A DNA stretch of 64,000 nucleotides, from positions 1-64,000 of the forward strand of contig NZ_LMSE01000005.1 in NCBI RefSeq assembly GCF_001428065.1, written 5' to 3'. This DNA comes from Nostocoides sp. Soil756 (lineage in GTDB: Bacteria; Actinomycetota; Actinomycetes; Actinomycetales; Dermatophilaceae). Shown here piece after piece: positions 9,054 through 17,433 of the stretch. Made by a program: the position numbers and the translations under genes. The notes beneath the pieces are model-generated. The model was given only the letters and a program-made list of their open reading frames with translations, did no database searches and had not been told where the DNA came from. Position 1 is the first letter of the stretch; every line of letters starts with the position of its first letter.

Positions 9054-9094
9054 GCTCAGGGCCCCGGCCACACGAGGTGGTCGGGGCCCTGAGC
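9054..9094 (-). terminator. Strong hairpin terminator after the VldE-like secreted protein
   Basis: GCTCAGGGCCCCGGCCAC (9054-9071) pairs with GTGGTCGGGGCCCTGAGC (9077-9094), an 18-bp stem with one G-T wobble/mismatch position and a short loop. It starts 15 bases after the stop of the minus-strand gene and separates it from the riboswitch promoter. Confidence 0.75.
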
Positions 9095-9108
9095 CCGGCG
9101 GATGACGG

Positions 9109-9882
9109 TCAGAAGTTCATCGTCACGTGCACGTGGTCCATGTGGTTCGCGGTGGGTGAGCCACGGTCCTCCATCAGGCGCCAACCCTCGCCTGGCGCCC
9201 AGTAGCGCTGCTGCCAGATGAGGTACTTGACGTTGAACTGGCCGACGTGGGCCTGGACCCACGCCGCGATGGCGTCGCCCTGGGCGGCGTTGGCGATCAT
9301 GATGTCGGTCGCCTGGCCGGTGCCGTGCTCGTCGTTGCTGGCCCGGCGGCCACCGATGGTGGGCGGCCCGAAGGTGACGTCGACCGCGGAGCAGAGCCGC
9401 TGGGCGTTGGGGATGAGGCCGATGCTGGCGCAGCGGGCCGTGATGGTGCCCGACCAGGAGCCGACCGCGGCCGAGGCGGAGCCGCGCTCGGCCACTGCCG
9501 GCTTCGGTGCGGGCTTCGGCTTCGGCTTCGCGACGGCCTTGACGCCGGCGACGCCGACCGCGTCCGGCAGGGCCGGCGCGGCCTCGTCGGGGGCGGAGAC
9601 GGCCGGAGCGGGCGTCGTGCGGGCGGCCGAGCGCGACGCACGCTGCGGAGCGGCGCGCTGGGCCAGGACCATCGCCGTGGGGGCGGCGGAGACCGCGCCG
9701 GGGTCGGCCTGGGCGTCGGCCTGCTCGACCGGGACGGTGAGGGCGACGGCCGCGCCCCCGATCACGCCGAGCCCGGCGACCGACTTCAGCACCCAGGACG
9801 CGCTGGTGCGGGGGAAGCCGTCGGGGAGGCGGCGGACTCGTCCGGGCGCACGGCGGCGGCCGGGGGGACGATGTGAGGACAC
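9109..9882 (-). CDS. Secreted protein with ARB-07466/VldE-like C-terminal domain
   Basis: A 257-residue protein with an Arg-rich start, a hydrophobic segment (VLKSVAGLGVIGGAAVALTV), an Ala/Pro region, a Lys-Pro linker (AVAKPKPKPAPKP) and a C-terminal domain containing HGTGQATDIMI, YLIWQQRYW and ANHMDHVHVTMNF. The last motifs are typical of the actinobacterial ARB-07466-like domain, related to metal-dependent LAS peptidases, so a wall-active role is likely but not proved. GTG 9882 follows GGAAGAG; a start at 9930 is possible but lacks spacing. It shares its linker style with the NlpC/P60 gene downstream. Confidence 0.8.
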   Translation of the reverse strand: MSSHRPPGRRRAPGRVRRLPDGFPRTSASWVLKSVAGLGVIGGAAVALTVPVEQADAQADPGAVSAAPTAMVLAQRAAPQRASRSAARTTPAPAVSAPDEAAPALPDAVGVAGVKAVAKPKPKPAPKPAVAERGSASAAVGSWSGTITARCASIGLIPNAQRLCSAVDVTFGPPTIGGRRASNDEHGTGQATDIMIANAAQGDAIAAWVQAHVGQFNVKYLIWQQRYWAPGEGWRLMEDRGSPTANHMDHVHVTMNF

Positions 9883-9986
9883 AGAGGATCTCTTCCGGGG
9901 CGGGAGCGTTCGCCGGCCACGGTACGTCACCCTCGTGGGGATGTCACGTTTCGGTAACGCGAGGGGGTGGCCCCCCCGGGTCGCGC

Positions 9987-10685
9987 TCAGGCCAGCGCCA
10001 CGAAGACGTGGGCCGCGATCTCCTGCGGCAGCGAGACGCCCGTGGCCTCGTCGGCGCCCTCCCGGCTGACCACGACACGGGCGCCGTCGCGGCGGACCCG
10101 GGCCGGCTCGCCGGGGTGCAGCCCGGCCGCGGTGAGCAGCCCGAGCGCCTCGGAGTCGACCTGCACGGGCTCGCCGATGCGCCGCACGATGACGCTGACG
10201 CCCTCGGGCACCGCGACGACGTCGAGGGTGCTGAGCCCCAGCCGGAAGTCGACCACGTCACCGACCTCGCCCAGCTCGTCCAGGCCCGGGATGGGGTTGC
10301 CGTACGGCGACTCGAGGTGGTCGGGGAGGATGGCGAGGATCTTGCGCTCGACCCGGTCGGACATCACGTGCTCCCAGCGGCAGGCCTCGTCGTGGACGAA
10401 CTCCCACTCGAGCCCGATGACGTCGACCAGCAGCCGCTCGGCGATGCGGTGCTTGCGCATCACCCGGGTGGCCAGGCGGCGCCCGTGGTCGCTCAGCTCG
10501 AGGTGGCGGTCGTCGGCCACGGCGAGGAGGCCGTCGCGCTCCATCCGGGCGACGGTCTGGGACACGGTGGGCCCGGAGTGGTTCAGCCGCTCCGCGATGC
10601 GGGCGCGCAGCGGGGTGATGCCCTCCTCCTCGAGCTCGAAGATGGTGCGGAGGTACATCTCCGTGGTGTCGATGAGGTCGGTCAC
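9987..10685 (-). CDS. ideR: Iron-dependent repressor IdeR/DtxR
   Basis: A 232-residue DtxR-family regulator beginning LIDTTEMYLRTIFELEEEG, with the winged helix (LNHSGPTVSQTVARMERDGL), dimerisation/metal domain and C-terminal SH3-like domain. Metal ligands typical of DtxR are present: Met in TTEMYL, H and E in RKHRIAERL, and CRWEH. It represses siderophore and iron-uptake genes when bound to Fe2+. GTG 10685 has TAGGCT seven bases upstream, suggesting a leaderless mRNA, and an iron-box-like sequence overlies that promoter. Confidence 0.93.
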   Translation of the reverse strand: MTDLIDTTEMYLRTIFELEEEGITPLRARIAERLNHSGPTVSQTVARMERDGLLAVADDRHLELSDHGRRLATRVMRKHRIAERLLVDVIGLEWEFVHDEACRWEHVMSDRVERKILAILPDHLESPYGNPIPGLDELGEVGDVVDFRLGLSTLDVVAVPEGVSVIVRRIGEPVQVDSEALGLLTAAGLHPGEPARVRRDGARVVVSREGADEATGVSLPQEIAAHVFVALA

Positions 10686-10686
10686 G

Positions 10687-10702
10687 AAGGTCAGCCTAAC
10701 CG
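10687..10702. promoter_or_regulatory. Iron-box-like operator at the ideR start
   Basis: The minus strand reads CGGTTAGGCTGACCTT immediately before the GTG of ideR. Its core GTTAGGCTGACCT differs at one position from the DtxR/IdeR consensus half-sites GTTAGSCTAACCT. It overlaps the proposed -10 hexamer and the 3' end of the upstream MFS gene, so it could mediate autorepression. Confidence 0.6.
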
Positions 10703-11925
10703 CGCGCGCCGTCGCCCGGACTGCGCCGACGAGGGTCGTGACGCGGCACCCAGCGCAGCAGCCAGCCGCCCCCGACGAGGGCGAGCACACCCACGACCAC
10801 ACTGGCCGCACCGAGCGAGACGACCGCGGTCAGGGCCGCCACGACCAGGGCCGCGCCGTTGTGCCCGACCAGCGACAGCATTCGCCACACCCCGAGGAAC
10901 GGCGCCCGGCCCTCCGCCGGTGCCGCGTCGGCGCCGAGGGTCATCACGATGCCCGAACCCAGCCCGTTGCCGACGCCCATCACCACCGCCACGGCACCGA
11001 CCGCGGCCAGGCTCGACGTGAGCGGCAGCACCACCAGCCCGAGACCCAGGAGCACGGTGACGGGGAGCGCCACCCACACCCGTCCCCGGCGGTCCATGAT
11101 CGAGCCCGCGGGGTAGAACAGCAGCACCTCGACCAGTCCCGCGGCGCCGAACACGAGGGAGGTCTGGGCGGCCGACAGCCCGACGTGCTCCGCCCACAGC
11201 GGCACCACCACGACGCGCGACGAGCGGGCGAGGCCGATGGCCAGGACCCCCAGCCCGACGGTCAGCAGGACGGCCCGGTTGCGGCGCACCACCTCGCGGA
11301 CCGGGACCGGCGCGGCCGGGGCGCCGTCGGAGCCCATCCCCCGGTGCACCCCGAGGTCGGGAGAGGCCCACGCCAGACCGGCCGCCGCGAGCCCCGCGCC
11401 GACGGCGATGCCGAACGCCGCCTGCGGCCCCCACGCGCCGACCACGGGAGCGCCCGCGAACGGGCCGACGAACAACCCCACCCGCGTGACGCCGCCGAGG
11501 GTGGACATCGCGCGCGCCCGCATCAGCTCGGGCGCGGCGGCCGTCAGGTACGACTGCCGCGCCAGCAGGAACACCGCACCGGTAGGCCCCGACAGCGCCA
11601 CGGCGAGCGCGAGGACCCACAGCGACGGAGCCACCATCGCGAGCGCCGCGGCCGCGGCGTCGGCCACCCCGGCCAGGACGAGCGCCCGCCGCTCCCCCAT
11701 CCGCTCCACCAGGACGCCGGAGGGCACCGCCGACAGCAGCTCGGAGACGGTGTTGATGCCCACGAAAAGCGCCGCGACCGCGACCGAGGCGCCGAGGGCG
11801 CGGGCGCTCAGGGCGACGACCGGCATCGTGGCGCCCAGGCCGACGGACCAGAGGGCGGTGGGGCCGAAGGCCGGGACGGCGATGCGCCGCAGCGAGAAGC
11901 CGACGATGCCGCTCGGCTCGCCCAT
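10696..11925 (-). CDS. MFS transporter (drug/metabolite exporter type)
   Basis: A 409-residue protein with about 12 hydrophobic helices and the MFS loop motif between helices 2 and 3 (VLVERMGERRALV) repeated in the second half (IMDRRGRVWVA). Substrate unknown. ATG 11925 follows a strong purine-rich GGGAGGGGGAGG. The gene ends 10 bases before ideR on the same strand. A 26-bp perfect palindrome sits just upstream and overlaps the likely promoter, so it is probably repressor-controlled. Confidence 0.85.
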   Translation of the reverse strand: MGEPSGIVGFSLRRIAVPAFGPTALWSVGLGATMPVVALSARALGASVAVAALFVGINTVSELLSAVPSGVLVERMGERRALVLAGVADAAAAALAMVAPSLWVLALAVALSGPTGAVFLLARQSYLTAAAPELMRARAMSTLGGVTRVGLFVGPFAGAPVVGAWGPQAAFGIAVGAGLAAAGLAWASPDLGVHRGMGSDGAPAAPVPVREVVRRNRAVLLTVGLGVLAIGLARSSRVVVVPLWAEHVGLSAAQTSLVFGAAGLVEVLLFYPAGSIMDRRGRVWVALPVTVLLGLGLVVLPLTSSLAAVGAVAVVMGVGNGLGSGIVMTLGADAAPAEGRAPFLGVWRMLSLVGHNGAALVVAALTAVVSLGAASVVVGVLALVGGGWLLRWVPRHDPRRRSPGDGARG

Positions 11926-11939
11926 CCGCCTCCCCCTCC

Positions 11940-11965
11940 CAAGTATCTTGACGTCAAGATACTTG
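11940..11965. promoter_or_regulatory. 26-bp perfect palindrome, likely MarR/TetR-type operator
   Basis: The site is a fully symmetrical inverted repeat: each half is CAAGTATCTTGAC read from the outside to the centre. The core TATCTTGACGTCAAGATA resembles sites of MarR-family regulators. It lies between the divergent MFS gene (start 11925) and hotdog-like gene (start 12026). No regulator gene is adjacent. Confidence 0.75.
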
Positions 11966-12025
11966 CACGCCGCCGTGACGCACGCAACACCCCGGGGTCG
12001 GTGGGCCCGTCGGTAGGTTGTCGCG

Positions 12026-12751
12026 ATGGAACTGACCGTCCCCACCCGCTACCGCGGGCCGGCGGGGTCCGGTAACGGTGGCTGGGTGGCCGGTGCCCTC
12101 GCCGCGCACGTGCGGACCTCACTCACCCTCCCGGCCGTCTCGGTCCGGCTGTCGGCGCCCGCGCCGCTGGGCCGGCCCCTGGCCCTGGTGAGCGACGACC
12201 CCGACCCGCTCACCGCCACCGCGGTGCTGCGACTGATCGACGGCGACACCCTCGTCGCCACCGGCACCGCCGTCCCCGAGCTCGACGAGCCCGTCCCCGA
12301 CCCCGCCGGCCTCGACCAGGCCCGCGCCGCCGAGGCCCGCTTCGAGGGCCTGCACGCCCACCCGGCCCCCGAGTGCTACGGGTGCGGCACCGACCGCGAC
12401 GACGGCCTCGGGCTGCGCCCCGGCCCGCTCGACGACGGCACCGCGCGCTACGCCACGGCCTGGGCGGCGCCCCCCGACGTGGCCGTCCCCGTGGTCTGGG
12501 CCGCGCTCGACTGCCCCGGCGGATGGGCCGCGGGGGCCGCCGACCGGCCGATGGTGCTCGGCACCGTCACGGCCCGGGTCTGGCGGTGCCCCGACCCCGG
12601 CGAGACCACCGTCGTCACGGCCTGGCAGCGTGGGGCCCAGGGCCGGCGGCACTGGTCGGCCACCACCCTGCACGCCACCGACGGCACCCTGCTCGGCCGC
12701 GCCGAGTCGACCTGGGTCGCCCTCGACCCCGCCCGCCCCACCCCCTCGTGA
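12026..12751 (+). CDS. Hotdog/thioesterase-like protein of unknown substrate
   Basis: A 241-residue protein with YRGPAGSGNGGWVAG at the start and a second half with CYGCGTDRDDGLGL and WAALDCPGGWA, an arrangement seen in actinobacterial thioesterase-superfamily proteins with two hotdog-like halves. I cannot name the substrate. TAGGTT lies exactly six bases before ATG 12026, indicating a leaderless transcript. The SDR gene begins 10 bases downstream, probably co-transcribed. Confidence 0.6.
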   Translation: MELTVPTRYRGPAGSGNGGWVAGALAAHVRTSLTLPAVSVRLSAPAPLGRPLALVSDDPDPLTATAVLRLIDGDTLVATGTAVPELDEPVPDPAGLDQARAAEARFEGLHAHPAPECYGCGTDRDDGLGLRPGPLDDGTARYATAWAAPPDVAVPVVWAALDCPGGWAAGAADRPMVLGTVTARVWRCPDPGETTVVTAWQRGAQGRRHWSATTLHATDGTLLGRAESTWVALDPARPTPS

Positions 12752-12761
12752 GGACCCCCCG

Positions 12762-13526
12762 ATGAGCGACCATCCCACCGCCCCCCGTCCGACCGCCGTC
12801 GTCACGGGGGCCAGCAGCGGCATCGGTGCGGCCACCGCCCGGCGGCTGGCCGCGCACGGCTTCCGCGTCGTGTGCGCCGCCCGCCGCGCCGAACGGGTCG
12901 AGGCCCTGGCCGCCGAGCTCGACGGCGTGGCCGTGGCCTGCGACGTCACCGTCGACGCCGACGTCGCCCGCCTGGCCGAGGCGGCCGGGCCGCGGGTGGC
13001 CGTCCTGGTCAACAACGCCGGCGGCGCCCTGGGCCTGGAGCCGGTGGCCGCGGCCGACGTCGACCTCTGGCAGCGGATGTACGACACCAACGTCCTCGGC
13101 ACGCTGCGCGTCACCAAGGCCCTGCTGCCGGCCCTGGTCGCGTCGGGCGGCGACGGCGCCATCGTCAACGTCGGCTCCATCGCCGGGCTGCTGGCCTACG
13201 AGGGCGGTGGCGGCTACACGGTGGCCAAGCACGGGGTGCACGTGATGAGCGAGACCCTGCGCCTGGAGCTGTTCGACCAGCCGGTGCGCGTCACCGAGAT
13301 CGCGCCGGGGATGGTGCACACCGAGGAGTTCTCGCTGACCCGCTTCAGCGGCGACCAGGAGCGCGCCGACAAGGTCTACCACGGCGTCCCGGGGCCGCTG
13401 GTCGCCGACGACGTGGCCGAGGCCGTGGTCTGGATGGCCACCCGCCCGGCGCACGTCAACGTCGACCTGCTCGTCATCAAGCCGCGGGCGCAGGCGGCGC
13501 CGCACAAGGTCCACCGCACCGGCTGA
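12762..13526 (+). CDS. Short-chain dehydrogenase/reductase
   Basis: A 254-residue classical SDR. The NAD(P)-binding TGASSGIG is near residue 15, CDVT and NNAG follow, and the catalytic Ser (GSIAG) and YTVAK are intact. The ending and size match NADP-dependent SDRs related to 3-hydroxy-acid dehydrogenases (YdfG-like). The start is the ATG right after the upstream gene. Physiological substrate unknown. Confidence 0.9.
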   Translation: MSDHPTAPRPTAVVTGASSGIGAATARRLAAHGFRVVCAARRAERVEALAAELDGVAVACDVTVDADVARLAEAAGPRVAVLVNNAGGALGLEPVAAADVDLWQRMYDTNVLGTLRVTKALLPALVASGGDGAIVNVGSIAGLLAYEGGGGYTVAKHGVHVMSETLRLELFDQPVRVTEIAPGMVHTEEFSLTRFSGDQERADKVYHGVPGPLVADDVAEAVVWMATRPAHVNVDLLVIKPRAQAAPHKVHRTG

Positions 13527-13549
13527 GCCGGCGCCCCTACCCTGCTGCG

Positions 13550-14080
13550 ATGGAGCCGTTCCGCGAGGTGCTGACGGCCGGGGGCCACCGCAACTCGCTC
13601 GGCCGGTCGGCCGAGGTGCTCGCCGCGGTCCGGGCCGACCCCGGCCGCCTCGACGAGCTCTTCGCCTGCATCGGTGACGACGACGCGTGGGTGCGGATGC
13701 GGGCCGTCGACACCTTCGAGAAGCTGGTGCGCGAGGACCCCGAGCGGGCGCGGCCCTACCTCGGGCGGGTGCTCGGCGACCTGACCCGCAGCGACCAGCC
13801 CTCGGTGCAGTGGCACGTGGCGCAGGTCCTGGCGGTGGCCCCGCTCACCGCGGGCCAGCGCCGGCGGGCCGTCGCCTGGCTGGTCGCGCGGCTGGAGACC
13901 ACCGAGGTCGACTGGATCGTCGCGGCCCAGTCGCTGGCCGCCCTGGACGCCTTCGAGCGCCGGGGCCACGTGGGGACCGCCGAGCTCGTGCGCCTGCTCG
14001 AGGTGCAGGCCGGCCACCCCTCGGCGTCGGTGCGCCGCAAGGTCGCCGGGTACCTGGCCCGGGTCCGCCCGGCGGGCTGA
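13550..14080 (+). CDS. HEAT-repeat-like helical protein
   Basis: A 176-residue, Ala/Leu/Arg-rich protein with successive amphipathic helix pairs (for example DDDAWVRMRAVDTFEKLV, QPSVQWHVAQVLAVA, HPSASVRRKVAGYLARV) typical of HEAT-type repeats. No enzymatic motif is seen; a protein-binding role is likely. TACCCT is six bases before ATG 13550, suggesting its own leaderless promoter. Confidence 0.7.
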   Translation: MEPFREVLTAGGHRNSLGRSAEVLAAVRADPGRLDELFACIGDDDAWVRMRAVDTFEKLVREDPERARPYLGRVLGDLTRSDQPSVQWHVAQVLAVAPLTAGQRRRAVAWLVARLETTEVDWIVAAQSLAALDAFERRGHVGTAELVRLLEVQAGHPSASVRRKVAGYLARVRPAG

Positions 14081-14106
14081 GCCCGGCCGTGCCGGTCGGG
14101 CCGGGC
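14081..14106. terminator. Hairpin between convergent HEAT-repeat and pdxH genes
   Basis: GCCCGGCC at 14081-14088 pairs with GGCCGGGC at 14099-14106 with a 10-base loop, filling the 28-base gap between two convergent genes. Confidence 0.5.
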
Positions 14107-14108
14107 GG

Positions 14109-14786
14109 TCACGGCTGGCGGCGCAGGACCTCCCACGACGCCGCGTCGGCCAGGTCGCCCTCGCCCACCCGCCGGAAGACCAGCCGGTCGTGCAACCGGT
14201 TGCGACGCCCGGCCCAGAACTCCACCTCGTCGGGCACGACCCGGAAGCCTCCCCAGAAGTCGGGCACCGGCACGTCGTCCTCACTGCCGGTGTCGGGGAA
14301 CTGCGCTGCCCGCCGCGCGTACGCCTCCTCGAGGGCAGCCCGCGAAGCCACCGGCTCGGACTGTTGCGAGGTCCAGGCCGAGATGCGCGAGGCCCACGGC
14401 CGCGAGCGCCAGTAGTCGAGCACCTCGGCCCGGTCGACCTCGACCGCGCTGCCACGGAACCGGATCGCCCGGTACATCGAGGGCCAGGTGAGGGCCAGCG
14501 CCATCCGGGGGGTGGCCGCGATCTCGCGCCCCTTGGCCGACGTGAGCGCGGTGACGAAGCCGGGGCCGCGCTCGTCGAGGAAGCGCATCAGCACCGTGCG
14601 GACGTTGGGCGTGCCGTCGGCGTCGACCGTGGCCACCGAGACCGCGAGGGGCTCGAAGACGTCCTTCTCGTGCTCGGCCCGCTCCACGGCGTCGTCGACC
14701 CAGGCCCGCGCCTGCGCGTAGGGGGTCTCGAGGAGCTGGTCCTCGGAGAGGCCGTCGCCGGTGTAGTCGACGCGTCGGGGGTCCAT
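14109..14786 (-). CDS. pdxH: Pyridoxamine 5'-phosphate oxidase
   Basis: A 225-residue FMN enzyme that makes pyridoxal 5'-phosphate. Recognisable blocks include DPRRVDYTGDGL, PNVRTVLMRFLDERGPGFVT, SAKGREIAATPRMAL, WASRISAWTSQQS (C-terminal dimer region) and the closing PDFWGGFRVVPDEVEFW followed by NRLHDR. Full length. TACGCT lies six bases upstream of ATG 14786, pointing to a leaderless mRNA. Confidence 0.95.
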   Translation of the reverse strand: MDPRRVDYTGDGLSEDQLLETPYAQARAWVDDAVERAEHEKDVFEPLAVSVATVDADGTPNVRTVLMRFLDERGPGFVTALTSAKGREIAATPRMALALTWPSMYRAIRFRGSAVEVDRAEVLDYWRSRPWASRISAWTSQQSEPVASRAALEEAYARRAAQFPDTGSEDDVPVPDFWGGFRVVPDEVEFWAGRRNRLHDRLVFRRVGEGDLADAASWEVLRRQP

Positions 14787-14865
14787 GACGCCAGCGTAGG
14801 CGTGCGGTGGCGTCAGGGCGCCTCCCCGCCACCGGATGCCGGGGGCGGCGTCGAGGGCAGCCGGC

Positions 14866-16149
14866 TCAGGGCGTCGGGTGCCGGGCGTCGTACCGGACGA
14901 AGCCCGGCTGGAGGAGCGCCAGCACCACCACCGCGGCCACACAGGCGAGGCCACCCACCACCGCCGTCCAGCCCTCGCCGATGCGCACCGCCACACCGCC
15001 ACCCGCGAGCTCGCCGAGCCGCGGGCCGCCCGCCACGACCACGATGAAGACGCCCTGGAGCCGGCCCCGCATCCGGTCCGGCGCGGCCGACTGCAGGATC
15101 GTGGTGCGGAACACCGCACTCACCGAGTCGGCGGCTCCGGCGAACGCCATGGCACCCAGCGCGGCCACCAGGGCGTGCCCGCGCGAGACCGCACCGTCGG
15201 CCGCCAGCAGCGCCACCCCGAGACCCGCGATGCCCACCCCCCAGCCGGCCACGCTGACCAGGATGGCGAGCCCCTGGCGCCGCACGCCGCCGAGCCGGCC
15301 CGACAGCAGCATGGCGAGGATGCCGCCGACCGCCGCCGCGGCGTACAGCGCCCCGACCGTCTTGGCCCCGCCGCCGAGGATGACCGCGCCCGCGGCCGGG
15401 AACAGCACGCGCGGCTGGGCCAGCAGCATCGCGGCGATGTCGGCGACGAACGTCATTCGGACGTTGGGGGCGGTCCGCAGGAACGAGAAGCCGTCGAGGA
15501 CCGAGCGCAGGCCCACCCGCCGCGGGCCGTCGGCGTCGTCGTGGGGCTCGGGCGGGATGGCGGGCAGCCGCCACAGGCTGTGCAGGGCGGCCAGGGTGAG
15601 GAACGCGTCGACGGTGTAGGCGCTGCGGTAGCCGCCCCAGTCGACCAGCACCCCCGCCAGCAGCGGGCCGGCCGTGAGCGCCGTGTTCATCGCGAAGACC
15701 GACAGCGCGTTGGCGGCCGGCAGCTGCTCCAGCGGCAGGATGCGCGGGTAGATGCTCGAGCGGGCCGGTGACGACACCGCGAAGGCCCCGCTCCAGACCG
15801 CGACGATCCCGTAGAGGAGCCACACCGAGCTCGAGCCCAGCCAGGCCTGGGCGGCGGCCGCGACGCTGGTCGCGAAGGCCACCAGGGTCGCCACCAGGCC
15901 CACCGTCCGCCGGTCCAGATGGTCGGCCAGCGCACCGCCGTAGAGGCCCATCACGACCAGCGGCACCAGTGCGAACAGCCCCACCACGCCCACCGAGGCC
16001 GTCGAGCCGGTGAGGCCGTAGACCTGGAGCCCGATCGCCACGACTGCCATCTGGGAGCCGATGTTCGACAGGGTGAAGCCGGTCCACAGCCGCCGGTAGT
16101 CGCTGCTCACCCGGAACGGGGTCAGGTCGGGCAGGAGCGAGCGCAGCAC
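14866..16149 (-). CDS. MFS exporter, EntS-like
   Basis: A 427-residue protein with about 12 helices. The N-terminus (TPFRVSSDYRRLWTGFTLS) and SSPARSSIYPRILP match the EntS/DUF894-like exporter branch, several of which export siderophores or drugs; substrate here unknown. GTG 16149 is preferred because GGGAGG lies eight bases upstream; a start six codons earlier at 16167 is possible. Confidence 0.85.
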   Translation of the reverse strand: MLRSLLPDLTPFRVSSDYRRLWTGFTLSNIGSQMAVVAIGLQVYGLTGSTASVGVVGLFALVPLVVMGLYGGALADHLDRRTVGLVATLVAFATSVAAAAQAWLGSSSVWLLYGIVAVWSGAFAVSSPARSSIYPRILPLEQLPAANALSVFAMNTALTAGPLLAGVLVDWGGYRSAYTVDAFLTLAALHSLWRLPAIPPEPHDDADGPRRVGLRSVLDGFSFLRTAPNVRMTFVADIAAMLLAQPRVLFPAAGAVILGGGAKTVGALYAAAAVGGILAMLLSGRLGGVRRQGLAILVSVAGWGVGIAGLGVALLAADGAVSRGHALVAALGAMAFAGAADSVSAVFRTTILQSAAPDRMRGRLQGVFIVVVAGGPRLGELAGGGVAVRIGEGWTAVVGGLACVAAVVVLALLQPGFVRYDARHPTP

Positions 16150-16215
16150 CGGGGCATCCTCCCCCACCTGGCCGCGCGTCGGCCTCGAGCGTCCGCGCGC
16201 CGAGCCGCCCGGTCG

Positions 16216-16269
16216 AGAGGAGGCGACACGCAGGGATCTCGGCCGGATGCCGTGCGTGTCGCCTCCTCT
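16216..16269. repeat. Intergenic inverted repeat with 17-bp perfect arms
   Basis: AGAGGAGGCGACACGCA at 16216-16232 is the exact reverse complement of 16253-16269, with a 20-base loop. It lies in the 188-bp divergent spacer between the MFS and NYN genes. It could be a hairpin in a leader, a regulator site or a dispersed repeat. Confidence 0.7.
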
Positions 16270-16337
16270 GAACGACGCGGCCGGGCCTCGGGAGGCGCGC
16301 CGGCCGGCGGCACGTCCCGACGCACTAGCCTCGCGGG

Positions 16338-17321
16338 ATGAGTGACACCGCGCGCATCGCGCTGCTGATCGACGCCGACAACGCGCGGGCGCGCCGGATC
16401 GACGTCATCCTCAACGAGCTGTCGACGGTCGGCGAGACCAGCATCCGTCGCGCGTACGGCAACTGGACCAAGGCCGGCCTCAAGAGCTGGCAGGACGTGC
16501 TGCACGACAACGCCATCCGGCCCGTGCAGCAGTTCGACCCCGCGAAGGGCAAGAACGCCAGCGACATGGCCCTGGCCGTCGACGCCGTCGAGCTGCTGCA
16601 CACCCAGCGCCCCGACGCCTTCGCCATCGTCTCGTCCGACGCCGACTTCACTCCCCTCGTCATGCACCTGCGCGAGCACGGCGTCGCGGTCTACGGCTTC
16701 GGCGACGCCAAGACCCCCGCGCCGTTCCAGAGCGCGTGCACCCGTTTCCTGGTCCTCGACCGGCTCAGCGCTCCGAGCGGCCAGGCCGACGCCGGCGCCG
16801 ACCCGGGCTCCACCGGAGAGGAGAGCGGCGAGCGCGCCGGCGAGCCGGCCGCGCCCGCCCCGACCGCCCGCCGGGCGACCAAGGCCGCCACGACCAAGGC
16901 CGCCACGACCAAGAGCGCCGCCGGGGGCAGCACCCGGGGCGGCGCCGCGGCCACCGCGAAGGAGAGCGCCACCGCATCCGGCACGACCACGAAGGCCACC
17001 GCGGCCGCCACGAAGGCCACGACCACGCAGGCCGCCGCCAAGAAGGCCGCCGCCGGGACCCCCGAGCGCGCCACCCGGGCCCAGCTGCGCCAGGACGCCC
17101 GGCTGGTCAGCCTGCTGCGGGGAGCGGTCGAGAGCTCGGCCGACGACGACGGCTGGGCGAAGATCAACACCGTCGGCCAGCGCATCGCCCGGCAGTCCTC
17201 GTTCGACCCCCGCAACTACGGCTACGCCAAGCTCAGCAAGCTCATCGAGGCCTCCGACCTGTTCGAGGTCCGCGGTGCCGGAGGCCCGGACATGGCGGTC
17301 CGCGACCCCCGCGCGGTGTGA
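16338..17321 (+). CDS. NYN-domain (LabA-like) putative ribonuclease with C-terminal LOTUS/OST-HTH domain
   Basis: A 327-residue protein in three parts. Residues about 1-145 are a NYN (PIN-like) domain with conserved acids in LLIDADNAR, NASDMALAVDAVEL and VSSDADF, which would bind Mg2+. About 150-240 is a low-complexity Ala/Thr/Lys linker. The last ~80 residues (QDARLVSLLRGAVESS to KLSKLIEASDLFEV) form an OST-HTH/LOTUS domain, an RNA-binding module. This suggests an RNA-cleaving or RNA-binding regulator; target unknown. TAGCCT is six bases before ATG. Confidence 0.88.
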   Translation: MSDTARIALLIDADNARARRIDVILNELSTVGETSIRRAYGNWTKAGLKSWQDVLHDNAIRPVQQFDPAKGKNASDMALAVDAVELLHTQRPDAFAIVSSDADFTPLVMHLREHGVAVYGFGDAKTPAPFQSACTRFLVLDRLSAPSGQADAGADPGSTGEESGERAGEPAAPAPTARRATKAATTKAATTKSAAGGSTRGGAAATAKESATASGTTTKATAAATKATTTQAAAKKAAAGTPERATRAQLRQDARLVSLLRGAVESSADDDGWAKINTVGQRIARQSSFDPRNYGYAKLSKLIEASDLFEVRGAGGPDMAVRDPRAV

Positions 17322-17433
17322 GCGCGCCCGCATCCATCCCGGGCGCCGCCGGTAGGCCGCGAAGGCCCCGGCGTGCACAATGGCACGGCGTGAACGTGAA
17401 CGTCAGTGGCGACGAGCGAACGGAGAACCTTCG

